DNA of 50,557 nucleotides. Origin: Chloroflexota bacterium (GTDB taxonomy: Bacteria > Chloroflexota > Limnocylindria > Limnocylindrales > CSP1-4). The stretch spans positions 6,841 to 57,397 of the forward strand of contig PNAP01000018.1 in the NCBI GenBank assembly GCA_003169735.1, in the 5' to 3' direction. Positions 41,042 through 50,557 of the stretch are shown piece by piece. Position 1 is the stretch's first letter. Each line of letters starts with the position of its first letter. The position numbers and the translations under genes are program-made. A model generated the notes under the pieces. The model did no database searches. It was not told where the DNA came from and saw only the letters and a list, made by a program, of their open reading frames with translations.

Positions 41042-42070
41042 CTAGCGTGGCGGCACCAGGGACGCGAGGCGCTCGGCGTCGGCGATGACCTGCACGCGTG
41101 CCTCCTTGGCCGGCATCGCGAGGGTCGCACCGGCCGCGCGCATGTGCCCTCCTCCGCCGTACGCGCCGGTCAGCACGGTCGCGTCCACGCCGCCCTCGCG
41201 GGTGCGGACGCTGATGCGCGTCTGGTCGCCCTGGTCCTTGAAGACGATGACCACCTCGGCCGGCTCGGAATGCGCCAGCAGGTCGATGAGCCCCTCGGAA
41301 TGTGAGGCCGATGCCCCGGAGGCTTCGAGGTCGCCCGGCTCCAGGGTGGACCAGACCACCTTCTCGTCCGGCGTGTGTTCGAGTCGGGCGAGGACCAGGC
41401 CGAAGAGGCGCAGCTGGGCGTGGGGCTTGGTGCGATAGAGACGCCGCGCGATGTCGCTCAATGGCGCACCGGCGGCGCGCAGTTCGCTCGCGACGCGCAG
41501 CGTCCGGGGGGTGGTGTTGGGATGCTGGAAGTTGGCCGTGTCGATGACCACGCCGGCCAGGAGGTTCGCCGCCAGCATCCCATCGGCCGCCGTGAGCGGC
41601 ACGCCCATACGCCCCGCCAGGAGCGTCACCATCTCGCATGTCGCCGACGCGTCCGGGTCGATCCAGTCGACCACGCCGAAGCCCGTGTTGGAGCGGTGAT
41701 GGTCGATATCGACGATGGGCACGCTCGCGAACAGCGCGGCGTGCTCGGTGAGGACGGCGCCGACGCGCTCCAGCTCGCCGCAGTCACCGACCACGATCAG
41801 GTCGTAGGCGATGGCGGGATCGGGCGCCTGGCGGAAACGATCCATGCCCGGCAGGAAGTCGTACATCGACGGCACCGGGTCGGCACACAGCGGCGTGGCC
41901 CGCCCACCGAGCTGCTCGACAATGAGCGCGGTCGCGAGCGCCGAGCCGAGCGCGTCCGCCTCGGGATCGCGGTGGCAGACGGTGAGTACGTTGCGGGCGT
42001 TCGACAGGCGCTCCACCACGGCGTCCGGCACGGCCGCCAGATCCGCGGCGGTGAGCGATTCGGTCGTCAT
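41042..42070 (-). CDS. nrnA: DHH-family oligoribonuclease/pAp phosphatase NrnA
   Basis: 342 residues from ATG 42070, overlapping the rbfA stop by 4 nt. DHH motifs are CHRDPEADALGSALA, the diagnostic VDIDHHRSNTGFG and VVIDTANFQHPNT, and the DHHA1 C-terminal motif GGGGHMRAAGATL. NrnA hydrolyses 2-5-nt RNA from 3' or 5' ends and 3',5'-pAp, finishing RNA decay in bacteria lacking Orn. It belongs to the rbfA-nrnA-truB segment common in Gram-positive bacteria. Confidence 0.92.
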   Translation of the reverse strand: MTTESLTAADLAAVPDAVVERLSNARNVLTVCHRDPEADALGSALATALIVEQLGGRATPLCADPVPSMYDFLPGMDRFRQAPDPAIAYDLIVVGDCGELERVGAVLTEHAALFASVPIVDIDHHRSNTGFGVVDWIDPDASATCEMVTLLAGRMGVPLTAADGMLAANLLAGVVIDTANFQHPNTTPRTLRVASELRAAGAPLSDIARRLYRTKPHAQLRLFGLVLARLEHTPDEKVVWSTLEPGDLEASGASASHSEGLIDLLAHSEPAEVVIVFKDQGDQTRISVRTREGGVDATVLTGAYGGGGHMRAAGATLAMPAKEARVQVIADAERLASLVPPR

Positions 42071-42549
42071 CGCGTGGCGCGCCGTTGGCGCGCGCGGGGA
42101 TCGCGGCGTCCCGGCCCGGTCCGACTCGCCTTCGGCCGCGCCGGCTCGGCGGGCGGGATCGGCGGCCCCGGCGTCGGCAGGGTCTCGCCGACGGGACCCT
42201 CGAACGGATCCTCGCCGCGCTCCAGGCCATCGATGATCCGAAGCACCCGCGTGCCACGCAGCGCTGAGTCGTCCTCGCGCATATGCAACTCCGGGATGCG
42301 CCGCAGCCGCAACGCCCCGAGCCGGGCACGGATGAAGGGCATCGCCTTGCCGAGCGCGCGCAGGCTGTTCTGCCGATCGTCGGGCGTGCCGATGACCGAG
42401 ACCCACACGTTGGCGTGGCGGAGATCGGCGGCCACCTCGACCTTCGTGACGGTCACGAAACCGATGCGCGGATCCTCGAGATCACGGCCGATGATGGCGC
42501 TGATCTCCTCGCGCAGCAGCTCATCGAGTCGCGCCGTGCGATCGGTCAT
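42067..42549 (-). CDS. rbfA: Ribosome-binding factor A with basic C-terminal tail
   Basis: 160 residues from ATG 42549. The first 110 are the RbfA KH-like domain (ARLDELLREEISAII, DPRIGFVTVTKVEV, RHANVWVSVIG, LRRIPELHM). A tail of about 40 residues, Pro-rich then Arg-rich, follows (PPAEPARPK to RRDPRARQRRATR), probably for rRNA contact. RbfA helps 16S rRNA 5'-end maturation and cold adaptation. It follows infB at 5 nt and overlaps nrnA by 4. Confidence 0.92.
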   Translation of the reverse strand: MTDRTARLDELLREEISAIIGRDLEDPRIGFVTVTKVEVAADLRHANVWVSVIGTPDDRQNSLRALGKAMPFIRARLGALRLRRIPELHMREDDSALRGTRVLRIIDGLERGEDPFEGPVGETLPTPGPPIPPAEPARPKASRTGPGRRDPRARQRRATR

Positions 42550-42554
42550 GACGT

Positions 42555-44445
<1,891 letters not shown>

Positions 44446-44456
<11 letters not shown>

Positions 44457-44739
44457 CGGACGCTCCGCCGACCGCCTGGGGGTCGGCTCGCTCGAGTCGA
44501 GCCCGCAACTCCGGCGGCAGCGCGACCGAAAGCGCGCGCTCGATGGCTGACTTCTTCACCGCCATGGCCCAGCACGAGCCGTCGGCGCAAAGGTAGGCAC
44601 CGCGACCGGCCAGACGGCCACTCGGATCGAGCACCACCTCGCCGCTCGGCATGCGCACGACGCGCACCAGATCTCGCTTGTCACGTGCGGTCCGGCAAGC
44701 CACACAGGTGCGCTGCGGTCGCCGGCGCGGCGCCGGCAT
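44446..44739 (-). CDS. ylxR: YlxR-family RNA-binding protein
   Basis: 97 residues. The family signature is [20 protein letters not shown] and [17 protein letters not shown]. Proteins of this family (YlxR, renamed RnpM in some genomes) bind RNA and modulate RNase P or transcription. The gene sits in the universal nusA-ylxR-infB order and overlaps infB by 11 nt. The C-terminal Ala/Arg tail is normal. Confidence 0.93.
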
Positions 44740-44747
44740 GGCCCCGC

Positions 44748-46292
44748 CTATGGGGTCACCTCCGCCTTCGCGCGCGACACGGCGCGTGGCTTGGCGGCGG
44801 GCTTCTTGGCGGCGGGCTTCCCGATGGCGGGCTTCTTGGCCGCTGCTACCGCTGGCGCCGCGCTCTCGGGCTTCGGGGCCTTCTTGATCTCCTCGACGGC
44901 CTTTGGCTTGGCAACCGCCTTCGGTTTCGGGGCGGTCTTCGCGGACGCGGCCGGCTTCGGCTTGGGCGCGGCTTTCGTCTTCGCAGCTGGATCAGTGACC
45001 GGAGTGGCCTCCTGCTCCGCCACGCTCGTCACTGCCACCGCTGCCTTCTTAACGGTCGACTTCCTGGCGGGAGAAGACGCCTTCGAAGCCTCGGCCGGCG
45101 TGTCGGCGGCCGGTTCGCTGGCCTCGGCCGCCTTGCGGGCACGCGGTTTGGCGGCCGCCGGCTCTGTCGCGGTCGTGACGGTCGCCGACGCCGCCGGCAC
45201 CACCGCGGGCGCGGCTTCGACGGGATGCGGCTTGGGTGCGGCCGGGTCGACGCGCGGCACGAGATCGCTGCGGATATCGATGCGCCAACCGGTCAGTTTT
45301 GCGGCCAGACGAGCGTTCTGGCCCTCGCGACCGATGGCCAGCGACAGCATCCGCTCGGGGACGGTCACGTTGGCGATGCGCAGGTCCTGGTCGATGGTCA
45401 CGCTGACGACCTGCGCCGGGCTGAGGGCGTTGGCCACGAAGACGGCCGGATCGTCCGACCACGGGATGACGTCGATCTTCTCGCCCGTCAACTCCGCGAC
45501 GACAGACTGCACGCGCCCGCCACGTTGTCCGACCGTCGCGCCGACCGGGTCGAGCCCGTCCTGGCGGCTCGAGACGGCGACCTTGCTGCGGCTGCCGGCC
45601 TCCCGCGCGATGGCCTTGATCTCGACCGTGCCGGCGTGGATCTCGGGCACCTCGAGTTCAAAGAGGCGGCGCAGGAAGTTCTTGTGGGTTCGGCTGACGT
45701 AGATGAGGGGACCCTTGGTCGTCCGGCGGACCTCGAGCACGTACGCCTTGACGTGCTGGCCGATGCGGTAGGACTCCGTCGCTGACTGGTCAGTGGCGGC
45801 GAGGATCGCTTCGGCCTCTCCGCCCAGGTCGAGGATCACGCCGCGCGGTTCGACCCGACTCACGACGCCGGTGATGATCTCGCTCTCGCGGTCGGCGAAC
45901 TTGCCGAAGACGACCTCGCGCTCGGCTTCGCGCAGGCGCTGGAGGACGACCTGTTTCGCGGTCTGGGCACCGATGCGGCCGCCGAACTTCTCGGCATCCA
46001 GCTCCTCGTAGTCGACGAGGTCGCCGAGGCGGGCGTCAGCCTTGTACGGCTTCGCCTCGTCGATGGTGAACTGGGTGGCGGGGTCCTCGATACCCGAAAC
46101 GACCATTCGTGCGCGGAAGACGCGCATCTTGCCGGTCTCGGCATCGATCCTGACGTGGACGTCCTCATTGCCAGGGGCAACGCGCCGATAGGCGGACTGG
46201 ATCGCTTCCTCGACGGTCCGCACGAGTTGCTCGCGCGGGACACCCTTCTCTGCGTTCAGTTGCAGGAGGGCGCCGATGAAATCTCGACCCAC
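44748..46292 (-). CDS. nusA: Transcription factor NusA with a long Lys/Ala-rich C-terminal tail
   Basis: 514 residues from GTG 46292, with AGGAGG 6 nt upstream. Residues 1-125 are the NusA N-domain, then S1 ([20 protein letters not shown]), KH1 ([16 protein letters not shown]) and KH2 ([19 protein letters not shown], then RIDIRSD). From about residue 345 a tail of about 170 residues is rich in Ala, Pro and Lys with repeated A-x-K-P units, like eukaryotic linker histones. NusA promotes pausing, termination and antitermination. No rimP precedes it, unlike most genomes. The gene has its own promoter and leader hairpin. Confidence 0.95.
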   Translation of the reverse strand: MGRDFIGALLQLNAEKGVPREQLVRTVEEAIQSAYRRVAPGNEDVHVRIDAETGKMRVFRARMVVSGIEDPATQFTIDEAKPYKADARLGDLVDYEELDAEKFGGRIGAQTAKQVVLQRLREAEREVVFGKFADRESEIITGVVSRVEPRGVILDLGGEAEAILAATDQSATESYRIGQHVKAYVLEVRRTTKGPLIYVSRTHKNFLRRLFELEVPEIHAGTVEIKAIAREAGSRSKVAVSSRQDGLDPVGATVGQRGGRVQSVVAELTGEKIDVIPWSDDPAVFVANALSPAQVVSVTIDQDLRIANVTVPERMLSLAIGREGQNARLAAKLTGWRIDIRSDLVPRVDPAAPKPHPVEAAPAVVPAASATVTTATEPAAAKPRARKAAEASEPAADTPAEASKASSPARKSTVKKAAVAVTSVAEQEATPVTDPAAKTKAAPKPKPAASAKTAPKPKAVAKPKAVEEIKKAPKPESAAPAVAAAKKPAIGKPAAKKPAAKPRAVSRAKAEVTP

Positions 46293-46340
46293 GTTGCGCC
46301 TCCTGGATACTCAACTTGTTCTTCGGCCGGTCCCGGTCAT

Positions 46341-46366
46341 AAGAAAACGTGGGGGTCACCCACGTT
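46341..46366 (-). terminator. Intrinsic-terminator hairpin in the nusA leader (candidate attenuator)
   Basis: On the minus strand AACGTGGG, a 5-nt loop and CCCACGTT form an 8-bp stem (46346-46366), followed by TTTTCTT down to 46341. It lies about 50 nt upstream of the nusA start and about 25 nt after the predicted transcription start. It therefore ends a short leader rather than an upstream gene. In B. subtilis NusA represses its own operon through a leader terminator, so the same logic is plausible here. Confidence 0.7.
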
Positions 46367-46387
46367 CTCGAGGCGGACGGACCTGTT

Positions 46388-46408
46388 GCGATGCGAGTAT
46401 AGCATCGC
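46388..46408 (-). promoter_or_regulatory. nusA operon promoter with extended -10 inside an inverted repeat
   Basis: On the minus strand TGCTATACT is a good extended -10 (TATACT, 46396-46401). It is enclosed by GCGATGC (46388-46394) and GCATCGC (46402-46408), a perfect 7-bp inverted repeat whose 7-nt loop is the -10 region. No good -35 is seen; extended -10 promoters need none. The start would be near 46389. The symmetric arms could be an operator. Confidence 0.6.
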
Positions 46409-46715
46409 GAGCGTGCCAAACGAGAGTGGCGCGACCGGTGCCGGCGGCGATACTCCCCGCCCCTGTCCTGGGCGCGGTCGCCGGACGCATCGCTTCTGGC
46501 CCTATTGAAACCCAGGTAGCACTCGGTCCCTAGCGCGAGATCGTTGGTCGGCTGCGCGGCCGAGATACCGGCGATCCACCTCGATTGGTAGCCGTTAATG
46601 GCTAACGGTCGCACGCCGCTGGTGCCGCCAACCCACGTCCACTCCCATCGGCCACGCCGACTGCTACGTGGATTTGCAGCTGAGCGTAAGCATGGCGCGA
46701 CTTCAGACCTGCCGC
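46409..46715. other. Gene-free stretch between proS and the nusA promoter
   Basis: I find no supported gene in these 307 nt. The rimP gene expected here is absent. One inverted repeat, CCGTTA (46592-46597) and TAACGG (46603-46608), is visible. No tRNA T-loop or terminator is recognised. A minus-strand frame crosses it but is not protein-like. Confidence 0.4.
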
Positions 46716-48176
46716 TCAGTACGCCTTCGCAAAGAGCACGCGGCGTTCCGATGGGCGGCCGTCGATGAGGCACTTCCCGGCTTCGTCGGGCGAGTCGAAC
46801 GGGATGACGCGGATGGTTGCGCCGGTCTCGTCGTTGATCTGCTTCTCGCACGCAGCATCGCCGCACCATGGGGCCATCAGGAAGCCTCCATCGGCTTCGA
46901 GCGTCGCCTTGAAGTCGTCATACGTATCGACCGAGTGCGTGTTGGCTTCCCGGAAGTCGAGCGCCCGCTGGAACAGGGCCTTCTGGTAGTCAGCCAACCG
47001 CTTCGGCAGCTCGGCGGCCAGGCCAGCTAAGGGCGCCGGCTCCTTGGTTCGGTCGACCCGTCGAACCAGGACACCCTGCCCGGACGCGACATCGCGCGGC
47101 CCGATCTCCAGGCGGAACGGCACTCCGCGCAACTCCCAATGGCTGTACTTGAAACCGGGCGAGGCATCGCTCCAGTCGACCTGGTAGCGCAGCGGGCCGG
47201 ACGCCGTGGTGACGCCATCGAGCGTCGCGGTGAGCGCATCGATGGCCGCCGCCACCGCGGTTCGGTCTTCCTCGGTCCGGAAGATGGGCACGATGACGAG
47301 CTGCTTCGGCGCGGCGTTCGGTGGCAGCACCAGGCCCGACTCGTCGCCGTGGGCCATGATCGTTGCGCCGACCATGCGCGTCGAGAAGCCCCACGACGTG
47401 CCATAGGGGTGCTTGCGGACGTTGTCGACGTCGAGGAACTGGATGTCCGCCGCCTTGGCGAAGTTCTGCCCGAGCATGTGCGACGTGCCCGCCTGGAGCG
47501 CGCGCTTGTCGCGCATCATCGCCTCGATGGCGTGGCTGTAATCGGCGCCCGGGAACGTCTCGGCACGGCTCTTGCGGCCGCGGACGACGGGGATGGCAAG
47601 CCAGTCCTCCGACACCGAACGGTAGGCTTCGAGGCCGATCGCCACGTTCTCGGCGGCACCGGCCTCTGTGGCGTGGAACGTATGCGCCTCCTGCCAGAGG
47701 AACTCCGCCGTGCGCAGGAAGAGGCGCGTGCGCAGCTCCCAGCGGACCACGTTGTTCCACAGGTTCATGAGCAGCGGCAGGTCGCGATAGGACTGGATCC
47801 AGTCCTTGACGACCTCGGCGATGATCGCCTCGCTGGTCGGGCGGATGGCCAGCCACTCGCTGAGTTCCTCGCCACCTGCGTGCGTGACCCACGCCACCTG
47901 CGGGTTGAAACCCTCGACGTGCTCGGCCTCTTTCTCGAGCAGCGAGCGCGGCACGAAGAGCGGGAAGTAGACGTTCTGGTGGCCGGTCCGCTTGATGTGG
48001 CGGTCGAGCTCGTCGCGCATCGATTCCCAGATGGCGTACCCGTAGGGCCGGATGATCATGCAGCCGCGGACGGGCGAGTACGACGCCATCTCTGTCTTCA
48101 GGACGACGTCGTTGTACCAGCCGGGGAAATCCTCCGACTGGTCGGCGATGCTGCTGACGAATCCGGTCTTGGCCAT
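46716..48176 (-). CDS. proS: Prolyl-tRNA synthetase, short (archaeal/eukaryotic-like) type
   Basis: 486 residues from ATG 48176 (MAKTGFVSSIADQSEDFPGWY); the longer frame reads through a hairpin. Class II motif 2 appears as RLFLRTAEFLWQEAHTFHAT and motif 3 as GTSWGFSTRMVGATIMAHGD. There is no editing INS domain. The C-terminus ends in FAKAY, the terminal tyrosine typical of this ProRS type, and CGDAACEK may bind zinc. Since no INS domain is present, the YbaK-like protein at 19811 could do trans-editing. Confidence 0.95.
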   Translation of the reverse strand: MAKTGFVSSIADQSEDFPGWYNDVVLKTEMASYSPVRGCMIIRPYGYAIWESMRDELDRHIKRTGHQNVYFPLFVPRSLLEKEAEHVEGFNPQVAWVTHAGGEELSEWLAIRPTSEAIIAEVVKDWIQSYRDLPLLMNLWNNVVRWELRTRLFLRTAEFLWQEAHTFHATEAGAAENVAIGLEAYRSVSEDWLAIPVVRGRKSRAETFPGADYSHAIEAMMRDKRALQAGTSHMLGQNFAKAADIQFLDVDNVRKHPYGTSWGFSTRMVGATIMAHGDESGLVLPPNAAPKQLVIVPIFRTEEDRTAVAAAIDALTATLDGVTTASGPLRYQVDWSDASPGFKYSHWELRGVPFRLEIGPRDVASGQGVLVRRVDRTKEPAPLAGLAAELPKRLADYQKALFQRALDFREANTHSVDTYDDFKATLEADGGFLMAPWCGDAACEKQINDETGATIRVIPFDSPDEAGKCLIDGRPSERRVLFAKAY

Positions 48177-48217
48177 GGGATCGGTATGGTAGCCGAGCGC
48201 GTGGCCCCGGACGTGGC

Positions 48218-48247
48218 GAAGCCCCGGGGGTTGCTCCCCAGGGCTTC
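48218..48247. terminator. Strong hairpin between the secreted repeat gene and proS
   Basis: GAAGCCC (48218-48224) pairs with GGGCTTC (48241-48247), and GGGG (48226-48229) with CCCC (48236-48239), one mismatch apart. Together they give a stem of about 11 bp. It lies 41 nt after the stop of the minus-strand secreted-protein gene and before proS. A T-tail is lacking, so it is a weak-type terminator. Confidence 0.55.
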
Positions 48248-48288
48248 TGCCGATCGAATGTCTGCGTGCCAAGCGGCGCGCCCCTTGG

Positions 48289-49401
48289 TCAGCCGAGGAG
48301 TCTGTCGTCCTCGCGCCGGCGGAGCATGAGCACGAGTGTGCCGAGGAAGATGAGACCGGCAAGGAAGATCGGCGCGATGCCGCTCCCAGGCTGGCCTGTG
48401 CCCGGATCGGAACTGGTGGGAGGCAGGGTGGTGGGCGTGTGCCGCGGGGCCGCGGTCGCCGGTGCCGTCGGCGTCGCCTTCGGCGCGATGGGCGTCGCCA
48501 GCGGTGCTGTCGGGGTTGCGAGAGGCGCGGTCGGCGTGGCGATCGGTGCCGTGGGCGTCGGCGCAGGAGCCGTGGGTGTTGCGGCCGGGGCCGTGGGCGT
48601 CGGCGGAGCCGCGGTGGGTGTCGGAGGAGCAGCCGTCGGGGTCGGCGGTGCAGCGGTGGGGGTCGGAGGAGCAGCCGTCGGGGTCGGCGGTGCGGCGGTC
48701 GGCGTCGGAGGTGCCGTCGGGGTCGGCGGCGCCGCGATGATGTTGTTGGACATGTCCGCGGAGCAGATCACGAGCGAGCCGCCACCGTTGGCGGAGCCGT
48801 TGCATTGATTCACGGTGACGCGGTTCGTTGATGCCTGGGTGCCTGTGACGGTGCACGTCAGGCCGACCAGGGTCCCTCCGTTCGCGGAGCCGTTGCACTG
48901 GGTGACCGTGGCGCTGATGGTGTTCGCGGGAAACGGATCGCAGCCACTCGTCAGTGCGCCTGGATTGCCCGAGCCGACGCACTGGTTGACCGTCGCGGCC
49001 GAGACGCCCGGGCTCATGCCGACGAAGTTGTTGGTGATCTTGACGCTGCAGCGCAAGGTGCCGCCACCGCCGTTGATCGAGCCGTTGCACTGGTTGACCT
49101 TGTTGAGCTGCGTGCCCAGCGCGGTCGTCACGACCGAGCACGCGGCGGTCGGATCGCCTGCAGCGCCGTGGCACTCCTTGACCGTGACCGTGGCGCTGCC
49201 GCCACTCGGCGTGATGGTATTCACGACCGTGACGCGGCAGATGAGGCCGAGGCCACCGCTGTTGTCAACGCCATTGGCGCAGGTCGTGGTCGGCGCTACG
49301 ACCGTGGCCGCGGCAGCGGGTGATGTGACGAAGAAAGACGCCACCGTCAGCAGCGCGAGGCCGAGCAGGCCAACGAACGCGACGGAGAGAGGGCGACGCA
49401 T
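48289..49401 (-). CDS. Secreted, membrane-anchored protein with Cys-repeat and Pro/Thr-repeat regions
   Basis: 370 residues. A signal peptide (MRRPLSVAFVGLLGLALLTV to about residue 31) is followed by about five imperfect repeats of 35-40 residues built around QCNGSANGG and a second cysteine, giving about two cysteines each. A Pro/Thr/Ala tract (PTAAPPTPT repeats, about 230-330) then leads to a C-terminal membrane helix (IAPIFLAGLIFLGTLVLML) and a basic RRRED tail. The plan is that of a wall- or membrane-anchored surface protein. LPPTS before the helix is not a clean LPxTG motif. Function unknown. It sits between ispG and proS. Confidence 0.75.
   Translation of the reverse strand: MRRPLSVAFVGLLGLALLTVASFFVTSPAAAATVVAPTTTCANGVDNSGGLGLICRVTVVNTITPSGGSATVTVKECHGAAGDPTAACSVVTTALGTQLNKVNQCNGSINGGGGTLRCSVKITNNFVGMSPGVSAATVNQCVGSGNPGALTSGCDPFPANTISATVTQCNGSANGGTLVGLTCTVTGTQASTNRVTVNQCNGSANGGGSLVICSADMSNNIIAAPPTPTAPPTPTAAPPTPTAAPPTPTAAPPTPTAAPPTPTAAPPTPTAPAATPTAPAPTPTAPIATPTAPLATPTAPLATPIAPKATPTAPATAAPRHTPTTLPPTSSDPGTGQPGSGIAPIFLAGLIFLGTLVLMLRRREDDRLLG
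48473..48735 (+). repeat. Imperfect tandem repeats coding the Pro/Thr tract
   Basis: Units such as GGCGGTGCAGCGGTGGGGGT and GGAGGAGCAGCCGTCGGGGT recur about every 18-36 nt. They code PTPTAAPP on the minus strand. Copy number is likely to vary and to cause assembly errors. Confidence 0.75.
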
Positions 49402-49456
49402 CGCGACACCTCGAAGGGTCGAGCGTCGTAGCCAAGGATTTTCAGCGTTATGGGCC

Positions 49457-49469
49457 CGTGGTCACCACG
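49457..49469. promoter_or_regulatory. Palindrome upstream of the secreted-protein gene
   Basis: CGTGGT-C-ACCACG is a perfect 6-bp palindrome, 56 nt before the ATG of the secreted repeat protein and inside the 183-nt gap after ispG. It could be an operator or a small hairpin. Nothing else supports it. Confidence 0.3.
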
Positions 49470-49584
49470 ATGGCGCGGCATGTGCCGATAGCAACCGGAC
49501 CAATGCCGACGCGTGGGCCATCCGCGCTCTCGACGCGGTGGTCCCTGCACATCTCCACTTTCCGTTGATGCTTGACGCCACCCC

Positions 49585-50557
49585 CTAGACGGCGGCCGCT
49601 CCTGAGCCGCCATAGCGCTTGGCTACGTAATCGTCGAGGATCGCGATGAACTCGTCGACCAGGCCATCGCCGCGGAGCGTCGTACGCAGCGCTCCGTCCA
49701 CGAAGACGGGCGCGACGGGTTCCTCGAACGTGCCGGGAAGCGAGATGCCGATATCGGCGTGCTTGGATTCGCCCGGGCCGTTGACGACGCAGCCCATCAC
49801 GGCGACGCGCATCTCCTCGACGCCGGGGTAGCGTTCCTTCCAGCCGGGCATCTCATCGCGGAGATACGCCTGGATCCGCTGCGCCATCTCCTGGAAGAAG
49901 GTGCTCGTGGTGCGACCGCAACCCGGGCAGGCGGAGACCTGTGGCAGGAACGAGCGCAACCCGAGCGACTGAAGCACCTGCTGCGCGACGAGCACCTCTT
50001 CGGTGCGGTCGCCGCCGGGCGCTGGCGTGAGCGAGACGCGGATGGTGTCGCCGATGCCCTCATCGAGCAGGATCGAGAGCCCGGCCGTCGACGCGACGAT
50101 GCCCTTCATGGCCATACCCGCCTCGGTCAGGCCGAGGTGCAGCGGGTAGTCGCAGCGCAGCGCCAGGAGGCGATACACCTCGACCAGGTCGCGCACGCCC
50201 GAGACCTTGGCGCTGATGATGATCCGGTCATGGCCGAGCCCGGTCGCTTCGGCCAGCTCTGCGGAACGGAGCGCAGACTGGATCATCGCCTCGATCATCA
50301 CGTCGCGTGAGTCGAGCGGAGAGGGCAGTCTGGCGTTGGCGTCCATGAGCTCGGTCAGGAGCGACTGATCGAGCGAGCCCCAGTTGACGCCGATGCGCAC
50401 GGTCTTGCCGTTCTCGACGGCCACGCGGACGATGGTCACGAAGTGCTCATCGTGGCGCTTGCCGCCGACGTTGCCCGGGTTGATGCGGTATTTGGCGAGG
50501 GCCTGGGCCGCTTCGGGGTAGTCGATGAGTAGCTGGTGGCCGTTGTAGTGGAAGTCG
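49585..50557 (-). CDS. ispG: 4-hydroxy-3-methylbut-2-enyl diphosphate synthase IspG, C-terminal part
   Basis: The frame is open to the right edge, so the N-terminus is missing; about 323 residues remain. Upstream of the internal methionine at 50439 the frame still reads as IspG ([11 protein letters not shown]). The iron-sulfur cysteines are in SACPGCGR and [14 protein letters not shown], with the family's NGPGE. IspG converts MEcPP to HMBPP in the MEP isoprenoid pathway using a 4Fe-4S cluster. It leads the supercluster that continues through proS and nusA. Confidence 0.95.
   Translation of the reverse strand, partial: DFHYNGHQLLIDYPEAAQALAKYRINPGNVGGKRHDEHFVTIVRVAVENGKTVRIGVNWGSLDQSLLTELMDANARLPSPLDSRDVMIEAMIQSALRSAELAEATGLGHDRIIISAKVSGVRDLVEVYRLLALRCDYPLHLGLTEAGMAMKGIVASTAGLSILLDEGIGDTIRVSLTPAPGGDRTEEVLVAQQVLQSLGLRSFLPQVSACPGCGRTTSTFFQEMAQRIQAYLRDEMPGWKERYPGVEEMRVAVMGCVVNGPGESKHADIGISLPGTFEEPVAPVFVDGALRTTLRGDGLVDEFIAILDDYVAKRYGGSGAAAV

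Noticed and set aside
48289-48420. LPxTG sortase signal at LPPTS
   Set aside because: The Gly is missing and other residues separate it from the membrane helix; a simple C-terminal anchor is enough.
48473-48735. CRISPR-like array
   Set aside because: Repeats are short, direct, spacer-free and in frame with a coding Pro/Thr tract; no cas genes nearby.

Overview
The window is a compact, GC-rich bacterial chromosome segment, almost wall-to-wall with genes. Most genes lie on the minus strand, many joined by 4-nt ATGA/GTGA/TTGA overlaps. RNase J, an SpoIIIE/FtsK translocase, a RodZ-like protein, a ProRS of the short type ending in tyrosine, and the order ispG-proS-nusA-ylxR-infB-rbfA-nrnA-truB-ribF-rpsO-pnp fit a Gram-positive-type or Chloroflexota genome. 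My best guess is an uncultured high-GC Chloroflexota (Limnocylindria-like). This is inferred from gene content, not from a marker-gene search.

Layout. Positions 1-4.7 kb form an accessory block on the minus strand. It holds two vapBC toxin-antitoxin pairs, each with an inverted repeat just upstream, a kinase-aminotransferase fusion, a small membrane protein, and the start of a large DEAD/DEAH restriction-type enzyme cut by the window edge. Positions 4.7-20.8 kb are a mosaic of short operons: cupin, squalene-cyclase-like protein, several GNAT acetyltransferases, a YcaQ/AlkX-like DNA glycosylase, EttA, a methyltransferase, an MFS exporter, an S33 hydrolase, a frameshifted VOC protein, a secreted Kelch protein, a three-gene PspC/LiaF-like envelope operon, a DUF1801 protein and a YbaK-like deacylase.

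Positions 20.8-32.4 kb form a minus-strand housekeeping run: UDG-4, RNase J, FtsK, RodZ-like, CinA/PncC, MurC, NTF2-like, YajQ and a TPP enzyme with unusual tails. At 32.5-34.6 kb a TetM/OtrA-type ribosomal-protection GTPase is read on the plus strand. It is preceded by an overlapping short leader ORF and ends in a clear terminator.

Positions 34.6-50.6 kb carry the translation/RNA-decay supercluster on the minus strand. Four small genes of unknown function split ribF from rpsO, and a secreted repeat protein sits between ispG and proS. No rimP lies between proS and nusA. That gap instead holds a promoter and a leader hairpin that look like a nusA attenuator.

The most striking feature is the 862-residue pnp product. 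A polynucleotide phosphorylase has a complete DnaQ/PolC-type DEDDh 3'-5' exonuclease inserted into its helical linker, with all five catalytic residues present. It would combine phosphorolytic and hydrolytic 3'-5' exonucleases in one polypeptide. I know of no described protein with this architecture. NrnA and RNase J are encoded nearby, so much of an RNA-decay pathway lies in this window.
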